Below, one piece after another: positions 6,367-6,790 of a stretch of DNA of 6,790 bases. The notes below the pieces were generated by a model, which was not told the origin of the DNA, made no database searches, and saw nothing but the letters and a program-made list of their open reading frames with translations. The translations under genes and the position numbers were made by a program. Every line of letters begins with the position of its first letter. Positions within the stretch are counted from its first letter, which is position 1. The stretch comes from Cyclobacteriaceae bacterium (GTDB lineage Bacteria > Bacteroidota > Bacteroidia > Cytophagales > Cyclobacteriaceae): the NCBI GenBank assembly GCA_947458795.1, contig CANHCD010000116.1, forward strand, positions 1-6,790, written 5' to 3'.

Positions 6367-6468
6367 GGGAATTGGTTCAATTTAAAATTGCTTTTAGAGT
6401 CTAACGGAGAGATAGTGAATTGCGTACAAAAAGGGTTCCAAAAAAAATAAAAGTAGGAATGGTAGGAG

Positions 6469-6502
6469 TTTTATCCTTCAGGGTGCGCCCTATTTAATTT
6501 TG
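6469..6502 (+). promoter_or_regulatory. Candidate promoter with internal palindrome, upstream of the ABC ATPase gene
   Basis: TAATTTTG at 6495-6502 exactly matches TAnnTTTG. A TTTT at 6469-6472 lies 22 bases upstream as a poor -33 element. Between them is AGGGTGCGCCCT (6480-6491), symmetric at ten of twelve positions, in the place where a repressor would block polymerase. The leader to the ATG at 6599 would be about 90 bases. The rest of this 232-base divergent spacer is AT-rich and shows no small gene that I can support. Confidence 0.35.
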
Positions 6503-6598
6503 AGGTTTACCACCTGCATTTATAGCCAAAATTTGCCGTACTTCGTATTTTGATTTAAGCCTCTTGAGAGTGAATTACGCAATGCAAAAAACAGGGAT

Positions 6599-6790
6599 AT
6601 GTTAACCGTTACGCATCTAACAAAAGTTTACAGCAAGCAAGCGGCTGTCCAAGACATCAGCTTTGATCTTGCAGGAGGTGAAGTGGTAGGCTTGCTTGGA
6701 CCCAATGGGGCCGGAAAAAGCACCACCATGAAGTGTATTGTGGGTTTGATCCGCAAAACAGCCGGAGAGATCACGATTGGTGGACACGAT
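6599..6790 (+). CDS. ABC transporter ATP-binding protein, N-terminal 64 residues (runs off window)
   Basis: The frame starts MLTVTHLTKVYSKQAAVQ and shows the usual opening of an ABC ATPase. Y11 is the likely A-loop aromatic that stacks on adenine. Walker A is GPNGAGKST at 34-42 with K40 as the phosphate-binding lysine, followed by TMKCIVGLIRKTAGEITIGGHD, in which GLI...GEI is typical of ATPases for multidrug, gliding (GldA-like) or Nat-type exporters. The substrate cannot be assigned from this fragment; Walker B, signature and H-loop lie outside the window. The protein should pair with a membrane subunit encoded downstream. ATG at 6599 is chosen because no other ATG, GTG or TTG occurs in frame before the stop at 6551. 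An out-of-frame short reading frame (6582-6605, MQKTGIC) overlaps this start. Confidence 0.93.
   Translation, partial: MLTVTHLTKVYSKQAAVQDISFDLAGGEVVGLLGPNGAGKSTTMKCIVGLIRKTAGEITIGGHD

Noticed and set aside
6378..6390. Perfect palindrome CAATTT-A-AAATTG just upstream of the beta-barrel start
   Set aside because: It is made only of A/T-rich words in an AT-rich leader, where six-base arms arise easily by chance; no second copy or promoter element gives support.

Overview
The window looks like core chromosome from a member of the Bacteroidota, most likely Cytophagales (Cyclobacteriaceae-like; the rank below phylum is inference). Several signs agree. TAnnTTTG-type -7 promoter elements lie upstream of several genes. 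The genes mostly lack Shine-Dalgarno sequences. The PyrR is of the type that carries a DRR motif and sits directly before pyrB. There are also signal-peptide proteins typical of the phylum, including a small outer-membrane beta-barrel that ends in a GYTIGGGK-like strand.

Layout. On the left, two minus-strand genes follow one another: a PolX-like HhH/PHP protein (359-2059) and, after a good stem-loop terminator, the start of a small multi-pass membrane protein that leaves the window at base 1. A 139-base divergent spacer separates polX from a plus-strand pair, an EVE-domain protein (2199-2597) and a secreted cysteine-free protein of unknown function (2594-4207), which overlap by ATGA. After 32 bases comes the pyrimidine pair pyrR (4240-4788) and pyrB (4791-5717), two bases apart. 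A minus-strand outer-membrane beta-barrel gene (5752-6366) converges on pyrB. A 232-base divergent spacer then leads to the first 64 codons of an ABC transporter ATPase (6599 to the window end). No stretch longer than 300 bases lacks a gene.

How the genes work together. Only pyrR-pyrB form an obvious pathway unit, de novo UMP synthesis and its control or uracil salvage. The EVE/secreted-protein pair looks translationally coupled, but no common function is evident. The PolX-like protein is the most notable gene. All nine metal ligands of its PHP nuclease domain are present, while the three catalytic aspartates of the polymerase domain align with glutamates and two supporting motifs are altered. 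This suggests a nuclease with a lost or changed polymerase activity.

No mobile element, CRISPR array, RNA gene or clear new multi-gene system is visible. The remaining points of interest are regulatory: a promoter that appears to be built into the polX terminator, palindromes overlapping two candidate promoters, and the absence of room for a Bacillus-style pyr attenuator.
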